Below are positions 6,801-7,318 of a stretch of DNA of 7,318 nucleotides, one piece after another. The translations under genes and the position numbers were made by a program. Within the stretch, counting starts at the first letter, position 1. Each line of letters begins with the position of its first letter. The notes beneath the pieces were generated by a model. The model was not told the DNA's origin, did not search any database, and was given only the letters and a program-made list of their open reading frames with translations. The stretch covers positions 1 to 7,318 of the forward strand of contig CAITZN010000296.1 of NCBI GenBank assembly GCA_903896915.1. Direction: 5' to 3'. Source of the DNA: an uncultured bacterium (GTDB lineage Bacteria > Desulfobacterota > Desulfobulbia > Desulfobulbales > Desulfobulbaceae).

Positions 6801-7318
6801 CTCATTTGCGTACTGTTCCAGGTATATCCGGTGCGGCAGTCATGGGTGATGGCAGTATTGTTCCGGTTCTCAACATTCCTGATCTCATCCAAGCCGCAGA
6901 GCGCATTGAGCATGCCAGCGCAATGCCATTCCATCTTGATATACCGGCGACGTTTACGGTTATGATTGTCGACGATTCGATCTCCATCCGTCGCGTCATG
7001 AGTCGTCTAGTTACTGCCAACGGTTGGGTGCCGGTTGAAGCAAAGGACGGGTTGGATGCTATCGAGCAATTGGAATTGGAAGAGGTCAAGCCCGATTGTA
7101 TCGCTTTGGATATTGAGATGCCGCGAATGAACGGTTTCGAGTTTCTCGTTAAATTGTCAAACACCCCGGGTGGACAAGATATTCCTGTTATCATGCTGAC
7201 CTCGCGCACCTCTGCAAAGCACAAGGAAAAAGCCTTCCAGTTGGGGGCAAAAGCCTTTCTGAACAAGCCTTGCAAAGATGAGGAGTTTGTTGAAACTGTT
7301 CTTCGGCTCACACGAAAG
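3869..7318 (+). CDS. chpA: ChpA/CheA-type hybrid histidine kinase with three Hpt domains; 3' end outside the window
   Basis: The frame is open for 1150 codons from ATG 3869 to the window edge. Domains in order: Hpt1 about 1-115 (H48 in VHIIKGASSMVGI); Hpt2 about 161-262 (H211 in VHTIKGASAVIG); Hpt3 about 336-437 (H386, same motif); acidic linker with 7-residue repeats, 481-501; long helical dimerisation region about 546-700, including EFDALELDRY (632-641), a segment typical of ChpA/PixL kinases, and MMRTRM (690-695); HATPase_c about 705-872 with N box HLVRNAIHHGIE (N749), G1 DDGQGL (D789/D790), G2 GRGVGMD (839-845) and G3 GVGTTF (865 on); CheW-like domain about 874-1015; receiver about 1029-1150 with D1035/D1036, D1081, T1111 and K1133. 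The receiver is almost complete, so the stop should lie soon after the edge unless another domain follows. The kinase should autophosphorylate its Hpt histidines and feed the two upstream receivers. No membrane segment is seen, so it is cytoplasmic and presumably receptor-bound through CheW. Confidence 0.95.
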   Translation, partial: MAQEGNDFFTGYIEEVQTYIPIIQKGVEELQTAPNKREIFDEVYRLVHIIKGASSMVGINGLSQIAGCMEAALEKIQEGQLALSSEAFAAMLATADRFDQYCQGLRQGLPIDEEKLLIETRNDFGRIGIGTGEVFAPEEASVLFGSDEILVNDSLSSLPDDELLDEFRAEAEEHLEALHQALQYLESHVTGKVPVVGELHEVVRKIRRSVHTIKGASAVIGLPDIAAYGHLVEDVLDWLYESATTIDSHMVVLLSEAFDQLATMIYTPADFDEQQAEKVVAQLNDCMSAPQDGTFDSLTASEESSNVAVMRARPETVSSESGGSLHGSLFSEEEKQLLREGFLEEADEHLQQLHQSMRILEAGIEAEVALTPEHREEIRRIRRAVHTIKGASAVIGMNEISSYAHGVEDFLDWLYEGTLLIDPVMLNTLAESLDLLGMLVESPKLVTSERQSDVLHRLSSFLQNDIVEDLPIEERLDSFAESLEVAEESRGIAEKSLGVSEERPVVVVESPDLAVLVNQSSVARATQAEPEDTVPQPSIIETAKTIRINQLQLDSLINLANELLVGVSGFDQNMGLFKDALVELELTTRRLKDIALELETKFEVKALDSLSRHFAHLDKSITEIKGTQSFSEFDALELDRYTQLNLIIRSLNESAIDSAAIHTNLRGIYSGIGGDISRQYRVIRELQVQMMRTRMSPMATLTSRLSRTMRDVASRLGKRVRLVVEGEQIELDRVVWEKLADPFMHLVRNAIHHGIESEEQRLASNKPAIATITLAGRREGNNIVIRFGDDGQGLDFNAIKDKAKQFGLEARVKQMDERQLTELIFYPGFSTKTISEISGRGVGMDVVRENVKELHGSIAVETERGVGTTFAIRFPLTLGVVRALMVRIGNVTYGIALNDIRDIHRVEGSDISRAEGTCKLGGATVPWYSLPSLMGVGGDQSEEARPLVLALATEGRTIAISVPQLSGQKEIVIKGLGTHLRTVPGISGAAVMGDGSIVPVLNIPDLIQAAERIEHASAMPFHLDIPATFTVMIVDDSISIRRVMSRLVTANGWVPVEAKDGLDAIEQLELEEVKPDCIALDIEMPRMNGFEFLVKLSNTPGGQDIPVIMLTSRTSAKHKEKAFQLGAKAFLNKPCKDEEFVETVLRLTRK
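4355..5185 (+). repeat. Tandem duplication of an Hpt-domain coding segment inside the kinase gene
   Basis: Codons from 163 (4355) and from 338 (4880) encode Hpt domains that align without gaps for about 100 residues at an offset of exactly 175 codons (525 nt). Both contain RRxVHTIKGASAVIG and, later, VED, one variable residue, then LDWLYE. The DNA matches in patches (for example around 4488-4520 and 5013-5045) but differs at many third positions, so the duplication is not recent. Hpt1 is clearly more divergent. Confidence 0.75.
5309..5371 (+). repeat. Three tandem 21-nt (7-codon) imperfect repeats
   Basis: Units 5309-5329, 5330-5350 and 5351-5371 encode ESLEVAE, ESRGIAE and KSLGVSE. Each keeps AGT at codon 2 and GAA at codon 7, and the DNA of the units is alike beyond what the amino acids require. 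They lie in the linker between Hpt3 and the dimerisation region of the kinase. Flanking sequence (ERLDSFA before, ERPVVVV and ESPDLAV after) may be decayed units of the same period. Confidence 0.75.

Noticed and set aside
1383..7318. Flagellar chemotaxis operon
   Set aside because: No cheB, cheR, cheD or fli/flh genes are present. A PATAN regulator, a PilH-type WG receiver and a ChpA/PixL-type kinase fit the pilus class better, though a non-motility output cannot be excluded.
1..7318. tRNA, rRNA, CRISPR array, insertion sequence or prophage signal
   Set aside because: None seen on reading both strands. The only clear tandem repeat is the short in-gene repeat in the kinase linker, which is coding and lacks spacer structure.

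Overview
The window holds the 3' end of a metallopeptidase gene, a gap of about 520 bp that is AT-rich and poor in coding signals, and then four co-directional genes on the + strand. The four genes form a chemosensory (Che-like) operon of the type IV pilus / twitching-motility class (Pil-Chp in Pseudomonas, Pix/Tax in cyanobacteria). In order they encode: (1) a 450-residue response regulator with an N-terminal DUF4388/PATAN domain, a four-cysteine zinc-ribbon-like knuckle, TPR-like helices and a PilG-like receiver; (2) a 120-residue stand-alone PilH-like receiver; (3) a CheW/PilI-like adaptor; (4) a very large CheA/ChpA-type hybrid histidine kinase with three Hpt domains, a long dimerisation region, an HATPase core, a CheW-like domain and a C-terminal receiver. 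The kinase gene is open for 1150 codons and runs off the right edge. Spacers between the four genes are 52 to 55 nt, each ending in a Shine-Dalgarno sequence, so they very probably form one transcription unit.

Organism: a Gram-negative bacterium of moderate GC content. Two things together suggest a deltaproteobacterial (Desulfobacterota, for example Desulfobulbales- or Desulfuromonadales-like) chromosome: a DUF4388 regulator carrying a zinc ribbon, and a pepF/M3 oligoendopeptidase. This is a low-confidence inference from gene content, not something the sequence proves.

Layout: 1-863, C-terminal half of an M3-family oligoendopeptidase with its zinc site. 864-1382, intergenic, with T-tracts, several short hairpins (probable weak termination of the peptidase transcript) and nested inverted repeats; the operon promoter should lie here. 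1383-2735, PATAN-ZnR-TPR-REC. 2791-3153, PilH-like REC. 3208-3816, CheW/PilI-like. 3869 to beyond 7318, ChpA-like kinase.

How the genes should work together (inference from family knowledge): a membrane receptor not seen here would signal through the CheW adaptor to the kinase. The kinase autophosphorylates its Hpt histidines (H48, H211, H386) and passes phosphate to the PilG-like and PilH-like receivers and its own receiver. The PATAN regulator is the likely output to the pilus machinery, and the small PilH-like protein is the likely second output or phosphate sink. No receptor (pilJ/mcp), cheR or cheB gene lies in the window. The most unusual points are the zinc-ribbon/TPR insert in the PATAN-REC protein, the tandemly duplicated second and third Hpt domains, and a 21-nt (7-codon) micro-repeat in the kinase linker.
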